NCBI GenBank assembly: GCA_041397865.1
Contig: JAWKVT010000001.1
Span: 1,364,001-1,428,000, forward strand
Direction: 5' to 3'
DNA length: 64,000 nucleotides
Source: TMED27 sp041397865
Lineage (GTDB): Bacteria; Pseudomonadota; Alphaproteobacteria; Micavibrionales; Micavibrionaceae
Shown here: one piece after another, positions 15,101 to 25,029 of the stretch
Numbering within the stretch: the stretch's first letter is position 1
Layout of the letters: each line of letters starts with the position of its first letter
The notes under the pieces: generated by a model
Told to the model about the DNA's origin: nothing
Seen by the model: only the letters and a program-made list of their open reading frames with translations
Database searches by the model: none
Position numbers and translations under genes: made by a program

Positions 15101-16033
15101 TTGAAACAAGACAAAAAAACGATGGTAAAGTTTGAAAAATTAATCAAAGCAAGCCTCCTCGCCTGTACAATGCTTTCAGTCCTCGTAACCGGGTTGATCG
15201 TCCTTTCCGTTTTTTCTGAAACGATACGTTTCTTTTCGCATGTTCCGCTGGCAGATTTCTTTTTCGGAACTCAATGGAGCCCGCAAACAGCGCTCAGAGC
15301 CGATCAGGCCGGAAGCTCCGGAACATTCGGTGCAATCCCCATATTCACCGGAACCTTTCTGGTCACATTAATAGCCATGGCCGTCGCCGCCCCGCTGGGC
15401 CTGTACGCCGCGATTTTTCTTTCCGTTTACGCCAGCGCAGGTTTTCGGGCCTGGGCCAAACCCGTCCTTGAAATTTTGGCAGGCGTACCCTCCGTCGTTT
15501 ACGGCTATTTTGCCGTAATCACAATTGCGCCCATCCTGCGTGCAGGCGGCGAGGCAATCGGCCTGTCCATCGCCTCGGAAAGCGCCCTGACCGCCGGAAC
15601 GGTCATGGGCATCATGATTACGCCCTATGTCATGTCATTATCAGAAGACGTTATAAGCTCCGTCCCCAAGTCCTTAAGCTTCGGCTCTTTGGCTATGGGT
15701 GCAACGCAGTCTGAAACAATCAAAAAAGTAGTCCTCCCCGCCGCCCTGCCCGGCATCGTCAGCGCCCTTCTCCTCGGCATATCGCGCGGCGTTGGTGAAA
15801 CAATGGTCGTGGTCATGGCCGCAGGGTTGGCCGCGAACCTGACACTCAATCCGCTCGAATCAGTAACAACCGCCACGGTACAAATCGTAACACTCCTCGT
15901 CGGTGATCATGAATTTGACAGCGACAAAACGCTTGCCGCCTTCGCCCTCGGTTTTTCACTCTTTGTCATGACGCTGCTCTTAAATATCGCAGCTCTCATC
16001 ATCGTTAAAAGATATAGGGAGCAATATGATTAA
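15101..16033 (+). CDS. pstC: Phosphate ABC transporter permease PstC
   Basis: About 310 residues with six membrane helices. The family EAA loop is seen at SLAMGATQSETIKKVVLPAALPGIVSA. Partner of PstA in the inner membrane. The start is uncertain: a TTG at 15101 gives 310 residues, an ATG at 15122 gives 303; neither has a strong ribosome site. It overlaps pstA by eight bases. Confidence 0.92.
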   Translation: MKQDKKTMVKFEKLIKASLLACTMLSVLVTGLIVLSVFSETIRFFSHVPLADFFFGTQWSPQTALRADQAGSSGTFGAIPIFTGTFLVTLIAMAVAAPLGLYAAIFLSVYASAGFRAWAKPVLEILAGVPSVVYGYFAVITIAPILRAGGEAIGLSIASESALTAGTVMGIMITPYVMSLSEDVISSVPKSLSFGSLAMGATQSETIKKVVLPAALPGIVSALLLGISRGVGETMVVVMAAGLAANLTLNPLESVTTATVQIVTLLVGDHEFDSDKTLAAFALGFSLFVMTLLLNIAALIIVKRYREQYD

Positions 16034-17342
16034 ACTTTTTGAAAGACGCACCCGCATCGCCGTAGACCGGGTCAAAAAGAAAAAAAGCCCTTTTATCTAC
16101 AAAGCCTATAGCAAGAAACCAAAACATAGATGGCTTAGAAAGAGAAACGCGCAGGAACGCCGCTTCAAACGTGCCGGGCTTATTTGCATTTTGATTGCCT
16201 TTTGCTTCCTGACAAGCCTGATCTGGAACATTTTTTCAAACGGCTATTCAGCCTTTACCGAAGCGCAAATAAATCTGCCTGTAAATTTTCAGGCCAAACT
16301 GGTTGAGCGCGGCGCCTACAGAAAAATCGTACAGGACGGACTTCTCGAGTTATTTCCAACGGTTACAGACAGAAAAGAAAAAAGAGAACTCTTTGCATTA
16401 GTCAGCCGTAGCGCCCCGCACATCCTTGAAGACATAATCAAAGAAAACCCGGACGCTGTCGGCAGAAAAGCATTGGTCTGGATTCCCGCCTCCAGCGCCG
16501 TCAGCCTCTTTTACAAACAGCACCTATACGAACAAGCCAAGCGAAGCGGCAAAATATCTGAAGCGCAAGCCGCATGGGTCACAAAGCTGACAAGAGCGCA
16601 AAAAATGCGGCTCAAATTCAACGCCGCTTTCTTCAAAAACGGCGATTCAAGAGAAGCCGAACAAGCGGGCGTGTTGGCCAGTACGGTCGGCTCTTTCATG
16701 ACCATCCTTGTGTGCATCGCCATGGCGCTGCCTTTGGGCGTCGCCACAGCCGTTTATCTGGAGGAATTTGCCCGCAAAAGCTGGTTCACGGATTTTATCG
16801 AGATCAACATCAACAACCTCGCCGCCGTGCCCTCTATCATCTTCGGCTTGCTCGGCCTGTCCGTATATCTAAACCTCTTTGGTCTGCCACGTTCCTCCTC
16901 TCTCGTCGGCGGTATGGTGCTGGCACTACTCATCCTGCCTGTCATTGTTATTGCCACGCGCAACGCCTTGCAAGCCGTTCCTCCCTCTATCCGCTACGCC
17001 GCGGCTGCGCTCGGCGCAACTCCGACACAAGTGGTCTTCCACCACACTTTAATTTATGCCCTGCCCGGCATCATGACCGGCGTGATATTAAGCATTGCCC
17101 GCGCATTCGGCGAGAGCGCACCGTTGCTGATGATCGGCATGGTCGCCTTCATCGCCGACGTCCCCAAAACATTAACGGACCCGGCAACAACGCTACCCGT
17201 GCAGGTTTATCTATGGGCCAACAACCCTGAACTCGGTTTCGTGGAAAAAACAGCAGCCGCCATCATGGTTCTGCTGATATTCATGGTGTTAATCAATTTA
17301 CTGGCGATTTATATCCGTCGCCGCTTTGAAATCAAATGGTGA
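16026..17342 (+). CDS. pstA: Phosphate ABC transporter permease PstA with DUF3333-type N-terminus
   Basis: A 438-residue protein, longer than the usual 290 because of an N-terminal basic region, one membrane helix (about 57-78) and a periplasmic domain (80-205) of the DUF3333 type found in alphaproteobacterial PstA. The permease core follows, with the EAA loop AAAALGATPTQVVFHHTLIYALPGIMTG. It overlaps pstC and pstB, so the three are translated together. Confidence 0.93.
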   Translation: MIKLFERRTRIAVDRVKKKKSPFIYKAYSKKPKHRWLRKRNAQERRFKRAGLICILIAFCFLTSLIWNIFSNGYSAFTEAQINLPVNFQAKLVERGAYRKIVQDGLLELFPTVTDRKEKRELFALVSRSAPHILEDIIKENPDAVGRKALVWIPASSAVSLFYKQHLYEQAKRSGKISEAQAAWVTKLTRAQKMRLKFNAAFFKNGDSREAEQAGVLASTVGSFMTILVCIAMALPLGVATAVYLEEFARKSWFTDFIEININNLAAVPSIIFGLLGLSVYLNLFGLPRSSSLVGGMVLALLILPVIVIATRNALQAVPPSIRYAAAALGATPTQVVFHHTLIYALPGIMTGVILSIARAFGESAPLLMIGMVAFIADVPKTLTDPATTLPVQVYLWANNPELGFVEKTAAAIMVLLIFMVLINLLAIYIRRRFEIKW

Positions 17343-18151
17343 AAAACATGAGCAAAGAAAAAAAAATAAAAGACAACACACAATGCGGCCCCGGGAACAT
17401 CCGCATGAAAACAAAAGACCTGAGTGTATTTTACAATAACGATCAGGCCTTGCATGATATAAATCTGGACATAGCCTGCAACAAAGTTACCGCCCTGATC
17501 GGCCCCTCCGGCTGCGGTAAATCAACATTCATGCGCTGCCTCAACCGTATGAATGATTACGTTGAAAACTGCCGCGTAACAGGCAAGGTCAAACTCGACG
17601 GCTTCAACATTTACAAAGATAACGTCGATACCATTTTGCTACGGCAAAAGGTCGGCATGGTTTTCCAAAAACCCAACCCCTTCCCAAAATCAATTTATGA
17701 AAATGTCGCCTACGGCCCCAAAATTCATCATTTGGTCAAAGGCAAAGATGAACTCGACGCACTGGTCGAAAAAACCCTCAAACGTGTCGGTCTTTGGGAT
17801 GAAGTCGCCGACCGGCTCTCCACCCCCGGCACTTCACTATCGGGAGGACAGCAGCAACGTTTGTGCATCGCCCGGGCTATCGCAACCAAACCCGAAGTCG
17901 TTCTCATGGATGAGCCATGCTCTGCCCTTGATCCCATCGCTACGGCACGCATCGAAGACCTCATCGCGGAATTGGAGAAAAAATTCACCATCGTCATCAT
18001 CACCCATTCCATGCAACAGGCGGAACGGGTTTCCAGCCACACCGCCTTCTTCCATATGGGCCACATCGTCGAATCCGGCGACACAGAAAAAATCTTCAAC
18101 GATCCAGACGACCCGAAGACCAGAGATTATATCGGAGGAAAATTTGGTTAA
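17336..18151 (+). CDS. pstB: Phosphate ABC transporter ATPase PstB
   Basis: A 271-residue ATPase: Walker A GPSGCGKST, Q-loop VFQKPNPFP, signature LSGGQQQRLCIARA, Walker B VVLMDEPCSALD and the H-loop ITHSMQQAERVS. All key residues are present. The start may be the ATG at 17336 (overlapping pstA) or 17348. Its stop overlaps arsC, tying the arsenate reductase into the same operon. No phoU gene follows here. Confidence 0.95.
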   Translation: MVKNMSKEKKIKDNTQCGPGNIRMKTKDLSVFYNNDQALHDINLDIACNKVTALIGPSGCGKSTFMRCLNRMNDYVENCRVTGKVKLDGFNIYKDNVDTILLRQKVGMVFQKPNPFPKSIYENVAYGPKIHHLVKGKDELDALVEKTLKRVGLWDEVADRLSTPGTSLSGGQQQRLCIARAIATKPEVVLMDEPCSALDPIATARIEDLIAELEKKFTIVIITHSMQQAERVSSHTAFFHMGHIVESGDTEKIFNDPDDPKTRDYIGGKFG

Positions 18152-18560
18152 AAAAGTACTGGTTCTTTGCACAGGAAATTCCTGTCGTTCAATCATGGCC
18201 GAATCCTTATTCAACCACCTCGACGGCAAAAAATACACCGCCGTCAGTGCCGGAAGTTTCCCGACTGGTAAAGTACATCCTAAATCTATCGAAACGCTTA
18301 AGCGCCATGATATTCCACCCGGAAGCCCGCGCAGCAAATCATGGGATGAGTTCTCCGGCCAAACATTCGACCTTATCATCACCGTATGCGATCAAGCCGC
18401 AAACGAAACATGCCCTATCTTCCCCGGCTCTGCAGAAAAGCTCCATTGGAGTACTCCGGATCCGGCCAAAGCAACAGGCAGCGAAGAAGAAATCAACGCC
18501 GCCTTTGATGAAGCCTTCCTGAGTCTGAAAACCAGAATAAAGGCTTTAACCAATGAATGA
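18144..18560 (+). CDS. arsC: Arsenate reductase ArsC (thioredoxin-coupled, LMW-phosphatase fold)
   Basis: A 138-residue enzyme reducing arsenate to arsenite. The P-loop CTGNSCR has C9 and R15, and two further Cys, C82 and C90, match the redox relay of thioredoxin-linked ArsC. I start it at the TTG 18144, five bases after GGAGG, overlapping the pstB end by eight bases; no ATG fits. It is followed with an overlap by the aquaporin gene. The low-molecular-weight tyrosine phosphatase family is the alternative, made unlikely by the Cys pair and the context. Confidence 0.9.
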   Translation: MVKKVLVLCTGNSCRSIMAESLFNHLDGKKYTAVSAGSFPTGKVHPKSIETLKRHDIPPGSPRSKSWDEFSGQTFDLIITVCDQAANETCPIFPGSAEKLHWSTPDPAKATGSEEEINAAFDEAFLSLKTRIKALTNE

Positions 18561-19287
18561 AGTAAAGCAATTCAGCCTCCCCCGGCGATTAACCGCAGAA
18601 GGGCTTGGCACCGCATTACTGCTCATGGCCATTGTCGGCTCCGGTATTATGGGGCAACAATTATCCGGCGGAAATACCGGGTTGGCGCTCCTTGCAAACA
18701 CACTTTCCACCGGCGCGGCCCTCACCACCCTTATTCTGATTTTTGAAAAACTATCCGGCGCGCATTTTAACCCGGCAGTCAGCCTGTCCTTCGCCCTTCA
18801 ACGCCGATTATCATGGAAAGATTTTAGCTTTTACACAGCAGCGCAAATAACAGGCGGAATATGCGGAACAATCACAGCCCACATCATGTTCAACCTCCCC
18901 TTGATCACAACGGCAACGCAAGCCCGTACAGGAAGCGGAATGTGGGTGGGCGAAATCATTGCGACTTTCGCACTGATAGCAACAATTATCGGCTGCCTCC
19001 GTACGCGTACCGAAGCCCTGCCTTACGCCGTAGGATTTATCATCATGGCCGGATACTGGTACACGCCCTCCACCTCCTTCGCCAATCCTGCCGTAACCCT
19101 TGCCCGCAGTTTAAGCGATACATTCGCAGGAATCAGCCCCGAACACGCCCCGGCCTTCATCGCTGCCCAAATCGTCGGCGCTATCCTTGCCACTTTAGTT
19201 TTTGTATGGCTCTACTCCACAAAATCAGAACTATTCCACACGCCCGGCCTGCACAACACCCAAGGCCGCAGGACTCAAAAACCCTAA
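18553..19287 (+). CDS. aqpS: MIP-family channel AqpS-like (arsenite exit)
   Basis: A 244-residue membrane channel with six helices and both pore motifs, HFNPAVS (N73-A75) and FANPAVTLARS (N178-A180). In Sinorhizobium meliloti an aquaglyceroporin AqpS beside ArsC lets arsenite leave the cell downhill; the gene order here supports that role. It overlaps arsC by eight bases and its last 57 bases overlap, in convergent direction, the end of the TolC-like gene. Confidence 0.88.
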   Translation: MNEVKQFSLPRRLTAEGLGTALLLMAIVGSGIMGQQLSGGNTGLALLANTLSTGAALTTLILIFEKLSGAHFNPAVSLSFALQRRLSWKDFSFYTAAQITGGICGTITAHIMFNLPLITTATQARTGSGMWVGEIIATFALIATIIGCLRTRTEALPYAVGFIIMAGYWYTPSTSFANPAVTLARSLSDTFAGISPEHAPAFIAAQIVGAILATLVFVWLYSTKSELFHTPGLHNTQGRRTQKP

Positions 19288-20556
19288 ACTCTTCGCAAGC
19301 GCAAATCCGGTAACACTTTCATTTCGGCGCGCACGAGTAAAAGCAACCCTTGCATTAATAAGCTCCTCGTCCGCATCCAGAATATCAAGCATCACGCGCT
19401 GCCCAAGCACAAACTCCTCACGCACACCCTGAAGCGCCGCCTGCGCCGCTTCAATCTCCCGCATTCTGATAAAACTTTCCGCCTGCGCCGCCTTATAAGA
19501 TCGCCAATGACTGACAATCTCCTGCTGAATTTCGCGCCGTATTTCAGAAATTTCATATTCCCGCTGTTTAAAATTCCGCTTTGCCTCACGTATGCGCGAA
19601 CGTGTTCCCCCGCCCCGATATAAGGCAAGCGTCATCCGCACGCCCACAGACTGTGTTTCCGATTCCTCCACAATACCCGGCTGAGGGTCGTATTGCTTGT
19701 TATATGAAGCAAAAGCGGCAACTTGCGGCAAAAGCTCACGAAACACCGCGTCACTATGATGCTTTGCCGCGTCATATTCATATTTTGCAATCAAAAGTTC
19801 CGGATTACGCTCCTCAGCCACCGCAACCATCTCCGCCATATCGCCGGAAAACTCAAAATCGTGTTGCGGCGCTTCCAAAATATAAGGCGGCCACACAGCC
19901 ATAATATTTTGAAACGCTGCAAGACTGCGCGATAAATTATTATGCGCGTCAATACGCTGCGATTTCGCACGTTCCAGCCGCACGCGGGTTTGCAAAATAT
20001 CTGTAACAGTCGCCGATCCGAGCTTTTCTCGCTCTCTAACCGCATAATAATCCTGCAATAAGATATGTTCGCTTTGCCTACGCAACTCAAACAAGTCCTG
20101 ATCGCGCAAAACGTCCATATAACTGGTTGCCGCATCAAGAAAAAGCGACTGCACAGCACCGCTTAAAACAGCCTCACCCGCACGGATTAAATCATGCGCA
20201 CGCGCCGTTTCAGCAAAGGTGCGTCCACCCCGCCAAAGCGGCTGATCAAGACTAAGCGTCAAATCTTTAGTCGTTGCCCCGTCACCTGCACCAAAATTGC
20301 TGCTCTCCACCTTAGTGGAAAAAATACCGGCCTCCGCATCGAGACTCGGCAACCACCCTGCACGTGCCTGCGGATACAATTCCTGCACCGCTTTTAGCTC
20401 CTCCCGCGCCGCCTGCAAAGTCGGATGGCCCTCATAAACACGAATGAAAACATCCTCAAGCCCTATATATTCTTCCCCGTCTACCGCATAAACACGGCCC
20501 GTAAACATAAAAAATGCAAAAAATAAAACGCTAATAGAAAAAAGGAAAAGGCGCAT
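19231..20556 (-). CDS. TolC-family outer-membrane channel protein
   Basis: A 441-residue protein with a signal peptide (to about VYAVDG, 26) and the family pattern: two long coiled-coil repeats, LEDVFIRVYEGHPTLQAAREELKA near the start and RNPELLIAKYEYDAAKHHSDAV in the second half. It should form the trimeric exit duct of a type I secretion system. The matching ABC and HlyD genes are at 23.2-28.6 kb, read in the other direction, with a response-regulator gene between. The 3' end overlaps aqpS by 57 bases. Confidence 0.92.
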   Translation of the reverse strand: MRLFLFSISVLFFAFFMFTGRVYAVDGEEYIGLEDVFIRVYEGHPTLQAAREELKAVQELYPQARAGWLPSLDAEAGIFSTKVESSNFGAGDGATTKDLTLSLDQPLWRGGRTFAETARAHDLIRAGEAVLSGAVQSLFLDAATSYMDVLRDQDLFELRRQSEHILLQDYYAVREREKLGSATVTDILQTRVRLERAKSQRIDAHNNLSRSLAAFQNIMAVWPPYILEAPQHDFEFSGDMAEMVAVAEERNPELLIAKYEYDAAKHHSDAVFRELLPQVAAFASYNKQYDPQPGIVEESETQSVGVRMTLALYRGGGTRSRIREAKRNFKQREYEISEIRREIQQEIVSHWRSYKAAQAESFIRMREIEAAQAALQGVREEFVLGQRVMLDILDADEELINARVAFTRARRNESVTGFALAKSLGFLSPAALGVVQAGRVE

Positions 20557-20689
20557 GGAGGTCTTATGCCTTAAAAAAACAAACGAAAAATCTAAAATAT
20601 ATGAGTCTGAAATAACACACCATTATACCTTTTTTCAAAAAAACACGAACACGAAATACAAACGTATGGTTGCACACCCATCAAGGGCG

Positions 20690-21406
20690 TTAAACACAAA
20701 CGATAGCATCTGCATTAAACATATACCCCACTCCGCGCACAGTTTTAATAATCTGGGGATCACCTGCATCATCACCGATTTTCTTACGAATACGGGTAAT
20801 TTTCACATCAATAGCGCGCGGTGTCGGTATATAGTTTTTCTCGCCTATAGCTTCACACAATTCACTACGCTGAATAGCACGTCCGGCATTGGCAATAAGG
20901 AAATCGAGCAATTGGAACTCGCGGGAAGTCAAGTCGCCCGTCACACCGCTTTGATCCACAATCTGAAACTTCTCACGCTCCAGCACCCAGCCCGCAAACC
21001 GAACCCTGTTGGTATTTTGCAGCGCGTTTTCATTCGAGGGAATATTGCAATATCGCCTTAAATTCGCCCTGATCCGCGCGATCAACTCATCCACATCAAA
21101 AGGTTTGTCAACATAATCATCCGCTCCGGTTTCAAACCCGCAAATACGTTTAAACGCATTATGCTCACCGCTAACAATAATAAGCGGCACATCTGTACGA
21201 GAACGAATTTCCTCAATAAAGTCCAGCCCGCTCCCATCCGGCAACCGTAAATCAAGCAATATAAGATCAACCCTGTGATGATCTAGAATTTCAAGCATTC
21301 TCCTGCCAAGCGCAGCCTCAAGAACAACAAAATCTTCACCCTCAAGGCTTTCCCTAAGCATCTGGCGTTGCATTTTATCATCCTCAACAAGAAGCAGCGT
21401 GTTCAT
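20690..21406 (-). CDS. OmpR-family response regulator
   Basis: A 238-residue regulator. The receiver domain runs over residues 1-115, with acidic D9/D10, phospho-acceptor D52 (LILLDLRLPDG) and K near 102; the winged-helix domain is at 135-235 (TSREFQLLDFLIANAGRAIQRSELCEAI, VDVKITRIRKKIG-type end). The ATG at 21406 has GAGG upstream; a longer start at 21433 is possible. It lies between tolC and the secretion genes, divergent from the acidic protein gene, so it probably controls both sides. No classical partner kinase is adjacent, but two hybrid kinases lie in the same block. Confidence 0.92.
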   Translation of the reverse strand: MNTLLLVEDDKMQRQMLRESLEGEDFVVLEAALGRRMLEILDHHRVDLILLDLRLPDGSGLDFIEEIRSRTDVPLIIVSGEHNAFKRICGFETGADDYVDKPFDVDELIARIRANLRRYCNIPSNENALQNTNRVRFAGWVLEREKFQIVDQSGVTGDLTSREFQLLDFLIANAGRAIQRSELCEAIGEKNYIPTPRAIDVKITRIRKKIGDDAGDPQIIKTVRGVGYMFNADAIVCV

Positions 21407-21551
21407 AGAAACCTCAACGGTTTTTCGAAACAAAAATGAAACATTTAATCATAATACTGAAACATAAAATTCACGATCGAACAACCTCAGGTTGCTACTA
21501 TAAATACTACAACAGCGAGGCTAAATAAATATTTTTAAGGGGATTCCAACT

Positions 21552-23237
21552 ATGGTCGTTAAAAATCAGGATATAAAAACGGAATATGTAACAAACATAC
21601 AATTCGACACGCTCGAAACTCCGCTTGTTATCCCCACGGGAAAATTGGATGCCGATCAATATTCCGCAGATGATCTCGACGGCGTAACCGAAAGCGTTTT
21701 CGGATCTGGAAATCTTGCCTATGGTGCCTTACAAGCCTCTCAGACAGATGAAATGCTTAATGTTCAAGATTCAAAAATCAGCGATGAAAAAGCAGACATA
21801 AACACCGACAGACCGGTTGAATACAATAATGATGTAAATTTCGGACAAACAAACGACGGTAACTTTGCAAACTCTACGGTCGGCTCGCTAAGCGCCTCAC
21901 AGCTTTCCTCAGGCGCAGGCGCTTTCCAGCCCAAAGGCTCCGGGTTAACCCTTGAAGACGGGCTGGGTATCAAAAACGCATCCGGCTTAAAAACCGCCGC
22001 TACTCAAGCAATCACTAACAGCCCGAGCGTACAAAAAAGCAATGACGGCGGTAACATAGACAATAGTAGTAGCAATAGCGTTACGAACGACAATAGCCAG
22101 ACCATCAATATTACCGAAGAAAACCTAACTGAAATTATCAATCAGGAAATTACCGAAATTGGCGATATTATCAACAACCTGACAACACAAATCACAGAGA
22201 TCACAGACATTTTAGGCGATACCGTCAACAACCTCGATTTAACGCAAATAACCGAAATCACGGAAAGCCTGACACAAAACATAACGAACACACTGACTGA
22301 AATTACCGGAACAACCGAAAACGTAGCCAATATTATCAATGATGTTCTGGATGGTGGAGAGATATCTCTCGATCTGGATCTCGATATACTCGATGCGCTC
22401 GGCAGCACTTCAGGCATAACTATAAGCGACAGCATAGAAGGAAATATCAATATTTCTGCTGTTACTGACAACATAGCTGATATCGTAAACGATCTAAGCG
22501 GCCTAAACCCGGCGATAACACCTGATTCCGCTGTAAATATAGGGTTTGACCTGCTCAATAACAGCGATGGTGCAGATGGAAACGATATCAACATCTCCGG
22601 ACTTGAGACGCCCGATATCGCGCTTGACCCGGTTGAAGACATCGTCGGAGATATCAACATCGACGTAAACCTCCCGACAGAACTCGCCGATATAGACACT
22701 CTGGAAAACGCCGCCGATGAAACCCTCTCCGGCATGAATAATCTAGACTTAGCCAATACAGAAGAAATTCTGGACACACTTGGCGAACAAAACATAGATG
22801 GTGCTCTAGATGCCGTTGCAAACGAGTTTGAAGTCAACGAAATTTTTGACCTCTCGATTGACGAAGCCACAGAAATCACCACAAACACAACCTCAAATCT
22901 GACAAATGATCTCGGCAATTTTGATAATCTCGACACCTCCAGCAACACCATAGAGGAAATCATCGCTGATATCGCTGATTCGGATATAGACGGCGTACTC
23001 AGCCTGTTAAACAGCGACAACCCGGACAACAGCAATGAAACCGGATCCACAGACAATGAAACAAACTGGACGGAAAGCACAATCGACGAAAGCGGACTGT
23101 TTGACGACCTCACAGGAGGTTTAAGCGGAGACGCAGATATTCTGCCATATCCAAGCGGTACAGTCGCAGAAGGGTTAGGCGCTTTGAACGTCGAGCCTGA
23201 ACTCGACTCAGGATCATTAGGAGGCCTTTTCGGATAA
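21552..23237 (+). CDS. Large acidic Asn/Asp-rich protein, likely type I secretion substrate
   Basis: A 561-residue protein with no Cys, very rich in Asp, Asn, Glu, Ile and Thr, and no signal peptide. Residues about 185-265 repeat variants of ITEI.NIIN / LTQITEITD, followed by DLDLDILDAL and other Asp-rich stretches, as in extended or calcium-binding proteins. The Gly-Asp nonapeptides of RTX proteins are missing. The C-terminus (SLGGLFG) is small and hydrophobic. It lies four bases before the first ABC gene, behind AAGGGGAT, and the lack of a signal peptide fits export by the adjacent ABC-HlyD-TolC system. I do not recognise a family. A long frame on the opposite strand is only its shadow. Confidence 0.75.
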   Translation: MVVKNQDIKTEYVTNIQFDTLETPLVIPTGKLDADQYSADDLDGVTESVFGSGNLAYGALQASQTDEMLNVQDSKISDEKADINTDRPVEYNNDVNFGQTNDGNFANSTVGSLSASQLSSGAGAFQPKGSGLTLEDGLGIKNASGLKTAATQAITNSPSVQKSNDGGNIDNSSSNSVTNDNSQTINITEENLTEIINQEITEIGDIINNLTTQITEITDILGDTVNNLDLTQITEITESLTQNITNTLTEITGTTENVANIINDVLDGGEISLDLDLDILDALGSTSGITISDSIEGNINISAVTDNIADIVNDLSGLNPAITPDSAVNIGFDLLNNSDGADGNDINISGLETPDIALDPVEDIVGDINIDVNLPTELADIDTLENAADETLSGMNNLDLANTEEILDTLGEQNIDGALDAVANEFEVNEIFDLSIDEATEITTNTTSNLTNDLGNFDNLDTSSNTIEEIIADIADSDIDGVLSLLNSDNPDNSNETGSTDNETNWTESTIDESGLFDDLTGGLSGDADILPYPSGTVAEGLGALNVEPELDSGSLGGLFG

Positions 23238-23241
23238 AAAC

Positions 23242-25029
23242 ATGAAAACACACGGGTTGGGGAATACCGCAAAGAAACCTCTTTGCGGAAACGAAAATTT
23301 TGAAAAACAAACAAAATTTCCGCAAAAGCGGAAAAAACAAAAGGACGTATTAAAACCGGAAGGGTTTCGACAAAACATATACTCCCTTTTAATATGCACA
23401 CTTGCCATTAACATACTGTCCCTCGGTTTACCGGTCATGACCTTACAGGTTTATGACCGCATTCTTCCCAACCCGGGAACAGGCACACTCCCTGTGTTAA
23501 TCACGGGAGTGTGCCTCGCCGTTTTTCTGGAAGCCCTCCTTCGCCTGTCCCGCGCCTATGTCATAGGCCGCGCCGGAGCTGCATACGAACACCGCACAGC
23601 ATGCAACGCCATGGCAACGGTTCTGGGCGCAGATTTATCCCGAATGAACACATACGGCGTAGGCGAACATCTGCACCACATGGCCTCAATCGGCAAACTC
23701 AAGGATTTTTACAACGGCTACGCCCTGACCATACTGGCCGAATTGGCCTTCGTTCCTTTATTCTTCGCTTTGATAATATATATCAGCGGCCCCCTATCCT
23801 GTGTTCCTGCGAGCATTTTATGCCTGTTTATCCTCACAGCCCTATGGAAAGGTTACCGCCTGCGTTACGCTCTAAAAAGTCGCGAGCGCGCCGACGACAT
23901 TCGTTTCAACTTCCTTATTGAATCGCTCGAAGGCGTTCATACGCTTAAAGCCTTTGCCTTGGAAAAATTTTTCGAGCGCCGCTATGAACGGCTGGAAGAA
24001 AACTCCTGCCGGGAAAACTTCAGCGTAACGCAGGAAACCGCACGAACCTTCAACACCGGAGCCATTTTCTCCCATATCATGGTCACAAGCGTAATAAGCG
24101 CCGGAGCCTGGTTTGTCCTGCAAGGACATCTAAGCACCGGCGGATTAATCGCCACACTCCTGCTCTCTGGACGCGTTATGCAGCCGGTTCAAAAAACTCT
24201 GACACTATGGGCCAGATATCAAAACTATATTTTGGCACGCAAACATCTCGAAGAACTGTTCGCAACCCCGCAACAAAAAATTATCACCCGTGAAGATGTC
24301 ATTGATCACATGCCTGACGGGCGGTTAAGCATCTACGACCTGTCTTTTAAGTATAAAAATGAAGACAAACCGGTCTTCGCAAACCTCAGCCTGAAGCTGG
24401 AACGTGGAGACAACATCCTCATCTCCGGAGCCCACGGTTGCGGCAAAACAACGCTTCTGAACCTCATCGCCGGCATATTTCCCCCGACCAGCGGAGAAAT
24501 TCATATCGACGGTGAAAACATCAATACATACGAACCCGAAGAACTCGTAAACCATGTCGGCTACATCCGCACACGCACACTGATTTTTCGAGGCACAATC
24601 CGCGATAACATTACCTGCTTCGGACAAACGGATGAAAACACGGCCAAGGAAGTCGCAGCCCTCCTGAATGTCGATAAAGACGTCGCACAACTTCCCGGCG
24701 GTTTTGATACGTTCCTGAGCGGCAACAATACGGATTCCATCCCGCCGGGATTAAAACAACGCATCGCGATAGTACGCGTTCTTGCCACAAAACCGCGCCT
24801 GATCCTGTTCGACAATGCCGACCGTTCACTGGACAAGGAAGGCTACGCAATGATCTACAGCCTCCTGGCCCGGTTAAAAGGCAAAGCCTCAATGATCCTC
24901 GTCTCCGACGACCGCAACATCCGCAGCCTCGCCGAGCGGCATTACACCCTCACCCGGGAGGGGCTGGTTGAAAACGAAAACCTATTAAACAAAGGCAATG
25001 TCCGCCCTTATAAGGAATTACGATTATGA
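23242..25029 (+). CDS. Type I secretion ABC protein with degenerate ATPase site (first of pair)
   Basis: A 595-residue exporter half: membrane domain (about 40-330) and nucleotide-binding domain (about 355-580). Walker A is sound (GAHGCGKTT, 396-404). The catalytic Glu after Walker B is Asn (LILFDNAD, D524-N525), the signature reads IPPGLKQRI instead of LSGGQ, and the H-loop His is Asp (LVSDDRN). So hydrolysis at its own Glu site should fail. It overlaps the next ABC gene (ATGA). Most type I systems use one homodimeric ABC protein; here two unequal halves probably pair. Confidence 0.9.
   Translation: MKTHGLGNTAKKPLCGNENFEKQTKFPQKRKKQKDVLKPEGFRQNIYSLLICTLAINILSLGLPVMTLQVYDRILPNPGTGTLPVLITGVCLAVFLEALLRLSRAYVIGRAGAAYEHRTACNAMATVLGADLSRMNTYGVGEHLHHMASIGKLKDFYNGYALTILAELAFVPLFFALIIYISGPLSCVPASILCLFILTALWKGYRLRYALKSRERADDIRFNFLIESLEGVHTLKAFALEKFFERRYERLEENSCRENFSVTQETARTFNTGAIFSHIMVTSVISAGAWFVLQGHLSTGGLIATLLLSGRVMQPVQKTLTLWARYQNYILARKHLEELFATPQQKIITREDVIDHMPDGRLSIYDLSFKYKNEDKPVFANLSLKLERGDNILISGAHGCGKTTLLNLIAGIFPPTSGEIHIDGENINTYEPEELVNHVGYIRTRTLIFRGTIRDNITCFGQTDENTAKEVAALLNVDKDVAQLPGGFDTFLSGNNTDSIPPGLKQRIAIVRVLATKPRLILFDNADRSLDKEGYAMIYSLLARLKGKASMILVSDDRNIRSLAERHYTLTREGLVENENLLNKGNVRPYKELRL

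Noticed and set aside
22142..23401. A 419-codon open frame on the minus strand, Ser/Ile/Val-rich
   Set aside because: It is the mirror of the acidic protein gene (Asn/Asp/Ile codons read backwards), has no ribosome site and lies inside a gene with better context.
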